Shown: in pieces, positions 1-6,202 of the stretch
How the letters are laid out: each line of letters opens with the position of its first letter
Numbering within the stretch: position 1 is the stretch's first letter
From: Bacillota bacterium
Lineage (GTDB): Bacteria > Bacillota > Clostridia > Christensenellales > Aristaeellaceae
NCBI GenBank assembly: GCA_023443705.1
Contig: JAEZTD010000410.1
Location: 1-10,003, forward strand
Direction: 5' to 3'
Length of the DNA stretch: 10,003 nucleotides
Position numbers and translations under genes: made by a program
Notes under the pieces: model-generated
The model's input: only the letters and a program-made list of their open reading frames with translations
Databases searched by the model: none
Told to the model about the DNA's origin: nothing

Positions 1-54
1 GTCGCAGCGCACCTTCACATAGCTTTTGTGCGGGTTCTCGCGCCTTCGCTCCAT
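1..54 (-). CDS. 5' end of an unidentified gene leaving the window
   Basis: Read on the minus strand, an ATG at 54 opens a frame that stays open to the window edge and encodes MERRRENPHKSYVKVRCD. A strong ribosome binding site, AGGAGG within 61-70, lies 8 nt upstream of the ATG, which is the main support for a real gene. The short, basic N-terminus vaguely recalls small conserved hypothetical proteins of Clostridia that begin with a similar NPHKSYVKV stretch; this is from memory and weak. The gene is divergent from the arabinoside operon and shares the 55-358 intergenic region with it. I found no convincing promoter for it. Function cannot be assigned from 18 residues. Confidence 0.6.
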   Translation of the reverse strand, partial: MERRRENPHKSYVKVRCD

Positions 55-263
55 CGATTATCCCTCCTGGATCAGCCCGCGTAGAACGGTACTAAGTTTT
101 GCTTCTCCTCGGCAACCGCCTTATGGCATGTGAGCAAGGGGACGAACAACCCGGATGTTAACTGATTAACCCGCACGTTAATTTGTCTTACTGTTTCCAT
201 TCTTAGATTAGCTTTTACATTATAATCATAAGTAATAATTTCTTCCGCTCCGATACAACAGTA
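55..263. other. Divergent intergenic region, upstream part
   Basis: About 300 bp lie between the leftward partial gene and the first GH51 gene. The left part (70-150) shows no coding potential, clear hairpin or promoter to my eye. The right part (about 180-245) becomes A+T-rich, in contrast to the G+C-rich genes around it, as expected of a bacterial promoter region. A TATAAT at 221-226 has no good -35 element at 16-18 bp. The recognisable elements (promoter and two operator-like repeats) are listed separately. Confidence 0.5.
157..181. promoter_or_regulatory. Distal operator-like palindrome (GTTAACTGATTAAC plus half-site)
   Basis: Positions 157-170 read GTTAACTGATTAAC, an inverted repeat with GTTAA/TTAAC arms; after 6 bp a third GTTAA follows at 177-181. 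The same 14-mer with two changes recurs at 307-320 beside the promoter, exactly 150 bp downstream. The form (GTTAA arms around a CG/TG centre) resembles LacI-family operators, but no LacI gene is in the window; the operon's own winged-helix regulator is another candidate binder. The duplication is seen in the sequence; the operator role is inferred. Confidence 0.5.
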
Positions 264-292
264 TTGACAACTATACTACAGCTTGATATACT
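264..292 (+). promoter_or_regulatory. Sigma-A/sigma-70 type promoter of the arabinoside operon
   Basis: A perfect -35 hexamer TTGACA (264-269) is followed after exactly 17 bp by TATACT (287-292), one base from the TATAAT consensus. Transcription would start near 299, giving a 5' leader of about 60 nt before the first GH51 start codon. The operator-like repeat at 307-320 would lie roughly 8-21 nt downstream of the start point, where a bound repressor blocks initiation or clearance. No other promoter of this quality was found further down the operon. Confidence 0.85.
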
Positions 293-306
293 CGGTGTAC
301 AAACAA

Positions 307-320
307 GTTAACCGATCAAC
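307..320. promoter_or_regulatory. Proximal operator-like palindrome (GTTAACCGATCAAC)
   Basis: This 14-bp imperfect palindrome has a central CG and arms GTTAACC/GATCAAC; it matches the site at 157-170 at 12 of 14 positions. A further TTAAC follows at 328-332, much as the distal site is followed by an extra half-site. It sits just downstream of the predicted transcription start, a typical repressor position. The layout of one operator at the start site and one about 150 bp upstream would allow DNA looping. The cognate regulator is unknown. Confidence 0.6.
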
Positions 321-358
321 AAATATATTAACCGCGCTGTGTTGGGGGAGGCAAAACA

Positions 359-1864
359 ATGGAAGCACGGATTACCCTAGAACGGGCCTTCCGCATCGGC
401 GATGTGGATGAGCGCATGTATGGTTCCTTTGTGGAACACCTCGGCCGCTGCGTCTACGACGGACTGTACGAACCGGGACACCCGGAGGCCGATGAAAACG
501 GCTTCCGCAAAGACGTGGCTGCGATGGTTCGGGAGCTGAACATCCCGATTATCCGCTATCCCGGCGGCAATTTCGTCTCCGGCTACCGCTGGGAGGACGG
601 CGTTGGCCCGGTGGAAAACCGGCCGAAGCGTCTGGATCTGGCCTGGCGCACGCTGGAAGACAACTCGGTCGGCGTCAACGAATTCTCGAAGTGGTGCAAG
701 ATGGTCGGCAGCCAGATCATGATGGCCGTCAACCTGGGCACCCGGGGAACCGAGGCGGCGCTGGACCTTCTGGAGTACTGCAACCATCCGGGCGGAACGC
801 TCCTGAGCGACCTGCGCATCCAGCACGGCGCGAGGGACCCGCACAACATCAAAGTATGGTGCCTCGGCAATGAGATGGACGGCCCCTGGCAGACCGGCCA
901 CAAGACGCCCGAGGAGTATGGGCGGCTGGCGGTCGAGACGGCCCGCGCGATGAAGGTCGTGGACCCGTCGATCCAGCTGGTCAGCTGCGGATCGTCCCAC
1001 ACAAAGATGCCCACCTTCCCCGTGTGGGAAGCCGAAACGCTCTCCCACACCTACGACGCGGTGGATTTCGTCTCGCTGCACCAGTACTTCCGCAACGACG
1101 ACGGCGATACCGAAAACTTCCTCGCCTGTTCCATGGAGACCGACCACTTCATTAAGACCGTCATTGCGGCCTGCGACTACGTCAAGGCGAAGAAGCGGGG
1201 CAAGAAGGACATCATGCTCAGCTTCGACGAGTGGAACGTCTGGTACCACTCGAACGCCAAGGACGACGACGAGATGAAGAACCGGCCCTGGCAGAAAGCG
1301 CCGCACCTCCTCGAGGACGTTTACACGTTTGAGGACGCGCTGGCCGCGGGCTGCGTGCTGATCACATTCCTGAAGCATGCCGACCGGCTCAAGATGGCGT
1401 GCCTCGCGCAGCTGATCAACGTCATCGCACCGATCATGACCGAGCACGGCGGCGGCGCCTGCCGACAGACCATCTTCTACCCGTTTCTGCACGCGTCGCT
1501 CTACGGCCGCGGCACCGCGCTTCAGCCGGTGGTGATGAGCCCGAAGCACGACACCAAGGACTTTACTGACGTGCCCTACCTCGAAACCGTGGCGGTTTTC
1601 AACGAGGACAAAGAGGAGATCACGCTGTTCGCCGTCAACCGGAGCCTGACGGAAGACATGCTGGTCACGCTGGACCTCAAGGGTTTCGACGGTTATGCGC
1701 CGGCCGAGCACATTGTGCTCGAGAACAGTGACCTGAAGGCGGTCAACACCGTGAAACTGCCCGGCGCCGTTCAACCCGCGCTCCGGACCGACTCCATCCA
1801 GGACGGAAACCTTCTGAACTTGCACCCGGCGTCTTGGAACGTGGTGCGCTTCAAAAAGGCGTAA
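359..1864 (+). CDS. abfA: Alpha-L-arabinofuranosidase, GH51 (copy 1, intracellular)
   Basis: Retaining exo-enzyme that removes terminal L-arabinofuranosyl units from arabino- or arabinoxylo-oligosaccharides. The 501 residues have the usual length of bacterial GH51: a TIM barrel (about 20-370) followed by a C-terminal beta domain. The acid/base Glu is E172 in LGNEMDGPW and the nucleophile is E291 in SFDEWNVWY, close to the known pair E175/E294 of the Geobacillus stearothermophilus enzyme. E26, N171 and Q351 sit where the family's sugar-contact residues are expected. There is no signal peptide, so it acts in the cytoplasm on imported oligomers. The start is set by GGGGGAGG at 344-351, 7 nt before the ATG. 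It is the first gene after the promoter and precedes the sugar-importer genes, recalling the linkage of abfA with araNPQ in Bacillus subtilis. Exact substrate is not certain. Confidence 0.95.
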   Translation: MEARITLERAFRIGDVDERMYGSFVEHLGRCVYDGLYEPGHPEADENGFRKDVAAMVRELNIPIIRYPGGNFVSGYRWEDGVGPVENRPKRLDLAWRTLEDNSVGVNEFSKWCKMVGSQIMMAVNLGTRGTEAALDLLEYCNHPGGTLLSDLRIQHGARDPHNIKVWCLGNEMDGPWQTGHKTPEEYGRLAVETARAMKVVDPSIQLVSCGSSHTKMPTFPVWEAETLSHTYDAVDFVSLHQYFRNDDGDTENFLACSMETDHFIKTVIAACDYVKAKKRGKKDIMLSFDEWNVWYHSNAKDDDEMKNRPWQKAPHLLEDVYTFEDALAAGCVLITFLKHADRLKMACLAQLINVIAPIMTEHGGGACRQTIFYPFLHASLYGRGTALQPVVMSPKHDTKDFTDVPYLETVAVFNEDKEEITLFAVNRSLTEDMLVTLDLKGFDGYAPAEHIVLENSDLKAVNTVKLPGAVQPALRTDSIQDGNLLNLHPASWNVVRFKKA

Positions 1865-1882
1865 GCGCGCAACAAGCGCGTT
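1864..1882 (+). other. Intercistronic hairpin after GH51-1
   Basis: CGCGC (1866-1870) pairs with GCGCG (1876-1880) around the loop AACAA, extended by a G-T and an A-T pair. It begins at the stop codon of the first GH51 gene. No U-tract follows, so it is more likely an mRNA-stabilising or processing hairpin than a terminator. The stem is short, and its location is the only support beyond base pairing. Confidence 0.35.
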
Positions 1883-1921
1883 GGCGTAGAACCATTATCA
1901 AGAAAGGCGAGGGAGTCCATA

Positions 1922-3196
1922 ATGAAGAGATTTCTGGCGATCCTGCTCACGGCCCTGATGCTCATGTCGTTTGCGACGGTTACCGCGTCCGCAGCGGAGC
2001 CCACCCAGATCACCTTCTGGACGTTCCAGGAACTGCACGTTGCTTTCTACGAGCAGATGGCGAAAGAATGGAATGAGAAGTACCCCGACCGGCCGATCGA
2101 ACTCGTACCCTCCGCGCTGCCCTATGACGACATGCACAACAAGCTGACCATCGCGCTCCAGTCCGGTGTCGGCGCGCCCGACCTCGTGGACATCGAGATC
2201 GGCAAGTTCGCCAACTACCTGAAGGGCACGCCGCAGCTGGTTCCGATCAACCGCGTCGTCGAGCCGGAGCTTGACAACATCGTCCGCTCCCGCGTGGACA
2301 TCTACGCCAAGGACGGCAACTTCTACGGCATCTGCTTCCACATCGGCGCGGCCGTCATCTATTACAATGACAAGCTGATGAAAGAAGCGGGCATCGACTA
2401 CACCCAGATCAAGACATGGGATGACTACCATGAGGCTGGCAAGAAATTCCTGGAAGCCACCGGCAAGCCAATCGGCACCGTCGAAACCGGCGACCCGTGG
2501 CACCTCTGGCCGCTGATCGCGTCCCAGGGCGGCGACCTTCTGGATGCGGACGGCAACCCCAACATCGACTCCCCCGAGATGGCGAAGGCCCTCGCCTACA
2601 ACCAGGAGTTAATTAAGGAAGGCATCCTGGCCGTCGCGCCCGGTTCCGGCCACCACTCCGAGGAGTACTACGGCCTGATGAACGGCGAATCCTTCGGCTC
2701 CGTGATCATGCCGATGTGGTACATGAACCGCTTCACCGATTACATGCCTGACCTCAAGGGCGAAATCGCCATCGCGCCGCTGCCCGTGTGGGAAGAGGGC
2801 CAGCCCCGCTCCGTCGGCCTCGGCGGCACCGGCACCTGCGTGACCAATCAGGCCAAGGATCCCGAGCTGACGATGGACTTCCTGGCGTTCGCGAAGCTGT
2901 CCAAGGAAGGCAACATTCAGATCTGGAAGCTGCTGGGCTTCGATCCGATCCGTTCTGAAGTCTGGTCCCTGCCGGAAGTTCGCGACGATGTCAACAAGTT
3001 CACCGAGTACTACGTCAACAATCCCTTTGACGTGCTGCTCCAGATCAAGGACGAAATCCCGGCCATCCACGTTGCCGAGGCGCTGCCGCCGACCATGGAC
3101 GCGCTGAAGAACTCCGTTCTGTACCGCGCCTATGAAGATATGGCCGATCTTTCGACCATGCTGCCCGAAGAGGACGCCAAGGTCGTCGTCGGCTAA
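1922..3196 (+). CDS. Extracellular sugar-binding protein of a CUT1 ABC importer
   Basis: Captures the imported sugar and delivers it to the permease pair encoded downstream. The 424-residue protein has a classical signal peptide: basic MKR, hydrophobic core to about residue 20, and an ASA-A type I cleavage site near 24/25. The mature part (ITFWTFQELH..., then AxxYYNDKLMKEAGI around 143-158 and WPLIASQGGDLLDADG around 196-211) is typical of MalE/UgpB-like cluster 1 binding proteins. There is no lipobox cysteine; the only mature cysteines are C138 and C306. The ATG follows GAGGGAG (1909-1915) by 6 nt. It lies 57 nt after GH51-1 and before both permeases, the position of araN in Bacillus. Arabino-oligosaccharides are the likely ligand, inferred from the GH51 neighbours. 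Confidence 0.93.
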   Translation: MKRFLAILLTALMLMSFATVTASAAEPTQITFWTFQELHVAFYEQMAKEWNEKYPDRPIELVPSALPYDDMHNKLTIALQSGVGAPDLVDIEIGKFANYLKGTPQLVPINRVVEPELDNIVRSRVDIYAKDGNFYGICFHIGAAVIYYNDKLMKEAGIDYTQIKTWDDYHEAGKKFLEATGKPIGTVETGDPWHLWPLIASQGGDLLDADGNPNIDSPEMAKALAYNQELIKEGILAVAPGSGHHSEEYYGLMNGESFGSVIMPMWYMNRFTDYMPDLKGEIAIAPLPVWEEGQPRSVGLGGTGTCVTNQAKDPELTMDFLAFAKLSKEGNIQIWKLLGFDPIRSEVWSLPEVRDDVNKFTEYYVNNPFDVLLQIKDEIPAIHVAEALPPTMDALKNSVLYRAYEDMADLSTMLPEEDAKVVVG

Positions 3197-3211
3197 CGTA
3201 CACACACTCTA

Positions 3212-3239
3212 TGGCCGACCGGTTCAGGCCGGTCGGCCA
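3212..3239 (+). other. Perfect 11-bp hairpin after the binding-protein gene
   Basis: TGGCCGACCGG (3212-3222) is followed by its exact reverse complement CCGGTCGGCCA (3229-3239) with a 6-nt loop TTCAGG. It starts 15 nt after the stop codon and has no U-tract behind it. Such stems downstream of a binding-protein gene usually protect the upstream message or reduce read-through, so that more binding protein than permease is made. The structure is seen; its role is inferred. Confidence 0.7.
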
Positions 3240-3263
3240 ATCTCGCTGAACAACCGAGCCCTG

Positions 3264-3295
3264 GGGGCGCTCCGGGGATTGCCCCGGTGCGCCCC
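3264..3295 (+). other. Second strong hairpin between binding-protein and permease genes
   Basis: GGGGCGC (3264-3270) pairs with GCGCCCC (3289-3295), and inside a single T-T mismatch CCGGGG (3272-3277) pairs with CCCCGG (3282-3287) around the loop ATTG. It is 24 nt beyond the first hairpin, so the 151-nt spacer carries two tandem G+C-rich stems and no U-tract. Together they are a strong candidate for differential expression of binding protein versus permeases. The GGGGCG...CGCCCC ends resemble those of the hairpin at 5158-5185. Confidence 0.65.
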
Positions 3296-3347
3296 GCAAG
3301 GCACCGCGCCGGTATAACAAGCATTCTGACCGTGGGGTGATGCCGCA

Positions 3348-4250
3348 ATGAAAAAGCACAAGGGTTTTCGGTCGATCTTCTACTCTCAATCGGTTGCGCC
3401 ATACGTGTTCACGCTGCCGTTTATGCTGGTTTTCGTGATCTTTTTTATCTATCCTCTGATTTCAACGGTCATCATGAGTTTTCAGAGCGTTCTCCCTGGG
3501 CAGGTGCAGTTCGTCGGGCTGGAAAACTTCAGCAAGCTGCAAAACGCCGAGTTCTTCCAGGCCGTTAAGAACAGCCTGGTCTATACGGTCTTGACGCTTC
3601 TTGTACTGATTCCGATGCCGATGATCCTCGCAGTCTTCCTGAACAGCAAGGTCATGCTGGGCAAAAATCTCTTCCGTTCGGTATTCTTCATTCCGGCGCT
3701 GACCTCGGTGGTCGTGGCCGGTACCATCTTCCGGTTGATTTTCGGCGAAATTCCCGGCGCGCTGATGAACACAGTCATCGGCCTGTTCGGCCACGCGCCG
3801 ATCAAATGGCTCCGAATCCAGGGCATGGCCTACATGGCGATGGTCGTTCTGGCGACCTGGCGCTGGACGGGCGTCAACATCCTGTACTTCCTGTCCGGTC
3901 TCCAGTCAATCCCAAACGAATTGTATGAATCGGCCTCCATCGACGGCGCCTCGCCGCCGCAAAAATTCTGGCACATTACGATGCCGATGCTCAAACCCAC
4001 CATCATCTACGTGCTGACGATTTCAATCTACGGCGGCTTCGCCATGTTCACCGAGTCGTACATGCTCTTTGCCGGCAACCGGTCGCCCGGCGGGATCGGC
4101 CTTACCATCGTAGGCTTTCTGTACCGGCAGGGCTGGGAGCAGAACAACCTCGGGTTCGGCTCGGCCATCGGGCTGTCCCTTCTGGCGATTGTGATGATCA
4201 TCAACGTGATCCAGCTCAAGTTCTTTGGGCTGTTCAAAAAGGAGGATTGA
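3348..4250 (+). CDS. ABC sugar-importer permease, MalF/AraP type
   Basis: One of two membrane subunits forming the channel of the CUT1 importer. The 300 residues contain about six hydrophobic helices (roughly 17-39, 75-98, 110-133, 160-184, 213-236 and 268-291). The EAA loop that contacts the ATPase is at about 191-215 (ELYESASIDGASP ... TMPMLKP), with D199-G200 and P213. The short N-terminus before the first helix is usual for this subtype. The ATG at 3348 follows GGGGTGAT (3334-3341); an ATG at 3340 is out of frame and stops at once. Its stop overlaps the ribosome-binding region of the second permease, which suggests translational coupling. It would pair with that permease and with an ATPase encoded elsewhere. 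Confidence 0.95.
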   Translation: MKKHKGFRSIFYSQSVAPYVFTLPFMLVFVIFFIYPLISTVIMSFQSVLPGQVQFVGLENFSKLQNAEFFQAVKNSLVYTVLTLLVLIPMPMILAVFLNSKVMLGKNLFRSVFFIPALTSVVVAGTIFRLIFGEIPGALMNTVIGLFGHAPIKWLRIQGMAYMAMVVLATWRWTGVNILYFLSGLQSIPNELYESASIDGASPPQKFWHITMPMLKPTIIYVLTISIYGGFAMFTESYMLFAGNRSPGGIGLTIVGFLYRQGWEQNNLGFGSAIGLSLLAIVMIINVIQLKFFGLFKKED

Positions 4251-4255
4251 ACGTG

Positions 4256-5131
4256 ATGGCTCGCAAAATAAAAAACGACGTGGCTGCCGTCAAAGAGCCG
4301 TTTCGCTTCACTTGGGCGACGGCGCTTATGCTGGTTTTGTTTGTGGTGCTGGCCATCGTCACGCTCTTTCCGTTTTATGCGATCTCGCTGGCATCGTTCA
4401 AACCCGGAAAGGAGCTTCTGCGCTACGGCCTGAACGTCCGGTGGGATCTTGACGTCATGTCGTTTGACAACTACAAATTCCTGTTCTCCGGCAACACCAA
4501 CTACATGATCTGGTTTAAAAACAGCATGTGGATTACGGTGGTGCAATCGGCGCTCACGCTGTTTGTCAGCGCCTGCGTCGGGTATGGCTTCGCGATGTAC
4601 GACTTCAAAATGAAAAACGTGTTCTTTACCTGCGTACTCGTCATCATGATGGTACCGATGGAGATCATCATGCTGCCGCTGTATCAGGAGATCGTCGGCA
4701 TGCGCATCATCGATACGGTGTGGGGCGTCATCCTGCCCTTTGTCGCAATGCCGCTGCCGATCTTCTTCTTCCGGCAGTTCCTGTCGGGGATCCCCAAGGA
4801 TCTATTGGACGCCGGCCGCGTGGACGGCTCCAGCGAGTACGGGATCTTCGGCCGCATTATGCTCCCGCTGATGGCGCCCTCGTTTGCGGCGATGGGCATC
4901 TTCGTGGGCATGAACAGCTGGAACGGCTTTTTGTGGCCGCTCATCGTTTGGCGGACCGACACAAAGTTCACGCTGCCGATCGGCCTCAACACACTGCTCT
5001 CCCCCTACGGCAACAACTACGATGTTCTGATCGCGGGTTCAGTGTTTGCGATACTGCCGATCATCATCCTCTTCTTCTGCTTTCAGCAGTACTTCATCGC
5101 CGGTATGACGGCGGGAAGCGTGAAGGGCTAA
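4256..5131 (+). CDS. ABC sugar-importer permease, MalG/AraQ type
   Basis: Second membrane subunit of the same importer. The 291 residues (from the ATG at 4256) have about six hydrophobic helices beginning at 22-46. The EAA loop is at about 181-206 (LLDAGRVDGSSEY ... IMLPLMAP; D190-G191, P204), and the C-terminus ends in GSVKG, close to the GVKG end usual for MalG-type subunits. AGGAGG at 4240-4245 lies inside the end of the preceding gene. It is 10 nt before ATG 4256, 7 nt before GTG 4253 and only 1 nt before TTG 4247. The ATG or GTG is therefore the likely start and TTG is too close. The 5-nt gap to the previous stop indicates translational coupling. Nearly the same architecture is seen in the unrelated minus-strand permease at the right edge. 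Confidence 0.94.
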   Translation: MARKIKNDVAAVKEPFRFTWATALMLVLFVVLAIVTLFPFYAISLASFKPGKELLRYGLNVRWDLDVMSFDNYKFLFSGNTNYMIWFKNSMWITVVQSALTLFVSACVGYGFAMYDFKMKNVFFTCVLVIMMVPMEIIMLPLYQEIVGMRIIDTVWGVILPFVAMPLPIFFFRQFLSGIPKDLLDAGRVDGSSEYGIFGRIMLPLMAPSFAAMGIFVGMNSWNGFLWPLIVWRTDTKFTLPIGLNTLLSPYGNNYDVLIAGSVFAILPIIILFFCFQQYFIAGMTAGSVKG

Positions 5132-5157
5132 CGCCAAGACAATTGATAGGGCCACGT

Positions 5158-5185
5158 GGGGCGACGTCGCGCGAGGCGTCGCCCC
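5158..5185 (+). repeat. Intercistronic palindrome, possibly a dispersed REP-like element
   Basis: GGGGCGACG (5158-5166) pairs perfectly with CGTCGCCCC (5177-5185); two inner pairs (U-G, C-G) extend the stem around the loop GCGCGA. It is in the 119-nt gap between the second permease and the regulator gene and has no U-tract. The GGGGCGAC...GTCGCCCC form is like short palindromes scattered between genes in many high-G+C Firmicutes. Whether it is repeated in this genome cannot be seen here. It may also reduce expression of the two downstream genes. Confidence 0.55.
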
Positions 5186-5250
5186 TGTCACAAACTGCCC
5201 GGAGCGCTTGATTGCAGCCCGCACCAGGCAAAAATGGGGAGGAACCACCC

Positions 5251-6159
5251 ATGCTAGTGAGAGTCCATCAGGAAAACCTTCCATTCTTTGAGGCGCTGGC
5301 CAGCGACGTCCGAATCAAGATGATCGGCTTTCTCGCCGAGCGGGATATGAACATCAAAGAGCTTGCGCAGGCGGTGGGGATTTCAAGCCCGATCATGCTC
5401 AAGCATGTCCGAAAGTTAGAAGATGCCGGCATCATCGTAACGCGCATGGTGAACCGGAACGGTTCGGTTCAGAAGATGTGCACGCTCTTGGGCGCCGAAT
5501 ACCGCCTGGAAATGCCGGCGCGCCAGATGAACCTGCGCAACTGCCATGAAATCCACATCCCGGTGGGCCACTACACCGACATTGACGCGCAGCCCACCTG
5601 CGGACTCGCCACTGAGCAAGACATCATCGGCCACCTGGACGACCCCCGTTATTTTCTGGAGCCCGAGCGTGTCAACGCCCAGGCAATCTGGTTCTCGACA
5701 GGCTTTGTCGAATACAGCATTCCGAATTATCTGGCTGCGAGCCAAGAGGTGGAGGAGATCGAGATTTCGTTTGAAATCTCGTCCGAGGCGCCCGGATTCA
5801 ACGACGAGTGGCCCAGCGACATCCAATTTTCCCTGAATGGCGTAAAGCTGTGCCAGTGGACCTCTCCGGGGGATTTCGGAGAGAAGCGCGGAATTCTGAC
5901 GCCCCAGTGGTGGGCGAGCAACCAGTATGGCCTGCTCAAAATCATCCGCATCTCGCGCAAGGGGACGCTGCTGGATGGCGAGCGCGTGTCGAATGTGACG
6001 CCGGAGAATATCCTGGCCTTCAGCGGCAGGCGATGGGTGCTCCGGTTTGAGGTGAGCAAGGACGCGAAAAACGCGGGCGGCCTGACGCTCTTCGGAAGCA
6101 AGTTCGGCAATTACAGCCAGGACATTCTGGTGCGCACATTCTATCGGGAAATGGATTAA
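5251..6159 (+). CDS. Winged-helix (ArsR-like) transcriptional regulator with C-terminal beta-rich domain
   Basis: Probable DNA-binding regulator of this operon. Of its 302 residues, about 9-85 form an ArsR-like winged helix: FFEALASDVRIKMIGFLAE, then helix-turn-helix NIKELAQAVGISSPIMLKHVRKLEDAG (34-60 in total), then the beta wing (IIVTRMVNRNGSVQKM). Typical ArsR metal sites are absent. About 100-302 is a long region rich in predicted strands (EEIEISFEIS; DIQFSLNGVKLCQW; GLTLFGSKFGNYSQDI) that looks like a jelly-roll or carbohydrate-binding fold; I infer a sugar-sensing role. Its length and layout fit the poorly characterised COG4189-type predicted regulators, an assignment from memory. The ATG at 5251 is preferred because GGGGAGG (5236-5242) is 8 nt upstream; a longer frame from TTG 5212 has no such site. 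GH51 copy 2 starts 43 nt downstream. Confidence 0.82.
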   Translation: MLVRVHQENLPFFEALASDVRIKMIGFLAERDMNIKELAQAVGISSPIMLKHVRKLEDAGIIVTRMVNRNGSVQKMCTLLGAEYRLEMPARQMNLRNCHEIHIPVGHYTDIDAQPTCGLATEQDIIGHLDDPRYFLEPERVNAQAIWFSTGFVEYSIPNYLAASQEVEEIEISFEISSEAPGFNDEWPSDIQFSLNGVKLCQWTSPGDFGEKRGILTPQWWASNQYGLLKIIRISRKGTLLDGERVSNVTPENILAFSGRRWVLRFEVSKDAKNAGGLTLFGSKFGNYSQDILVRTFYREMD

Positions 6160-6202
6160 ATGCAAGCCTTTCAAATCATGCCGGGGCTTCAGGAGGATTC
6201 TC

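Noticed and set aside
296..304. TGTACAAAC as an AraR half-site near the transcription start
   Set aside because: The matching half of the B. subtilis AraR palindrome is missing; the GTTAAC-type repeats are much better supported.
490..508. TGAAAACGGCTTCC as a possible CcpA catabolite-response element
   Set aside because: Its second half departs from the cre consensus at several positions and it lies within codons of the GH51 gene, so chance is the better explanation.
377..1825. Long minus-strand open frame (482 codons) opposite GH51 copy 1
   Set aside because: It is antisense to a clearly real GH51 gene, its translation is rich in Arg, Val and His with no domain, and long antisense frames are common in G+C-rich genes.
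3212..3295. Tandem hairpins as rho-independent terminators
   Set aside because: Neither stem is followed by a U-tract, and the downstream permease genes have no promoter of their own, so full termination here is unlikely.
3313..3318. TATAAC as a -10 element for an internal promoter before the first permease
   Set aside because: No -35 element is present 16-18 bp upstream, where the sequence is part of a G+C-rich hairpin.
4528..5211. Plus-strand frame of 227 codons overlapping the second permease
   Set aside because: It lies inside the permease gene in another frame, has low-complexity His/Arg/Asp-rich sequence without hydrophobic segments, and has no ribosome binding site.
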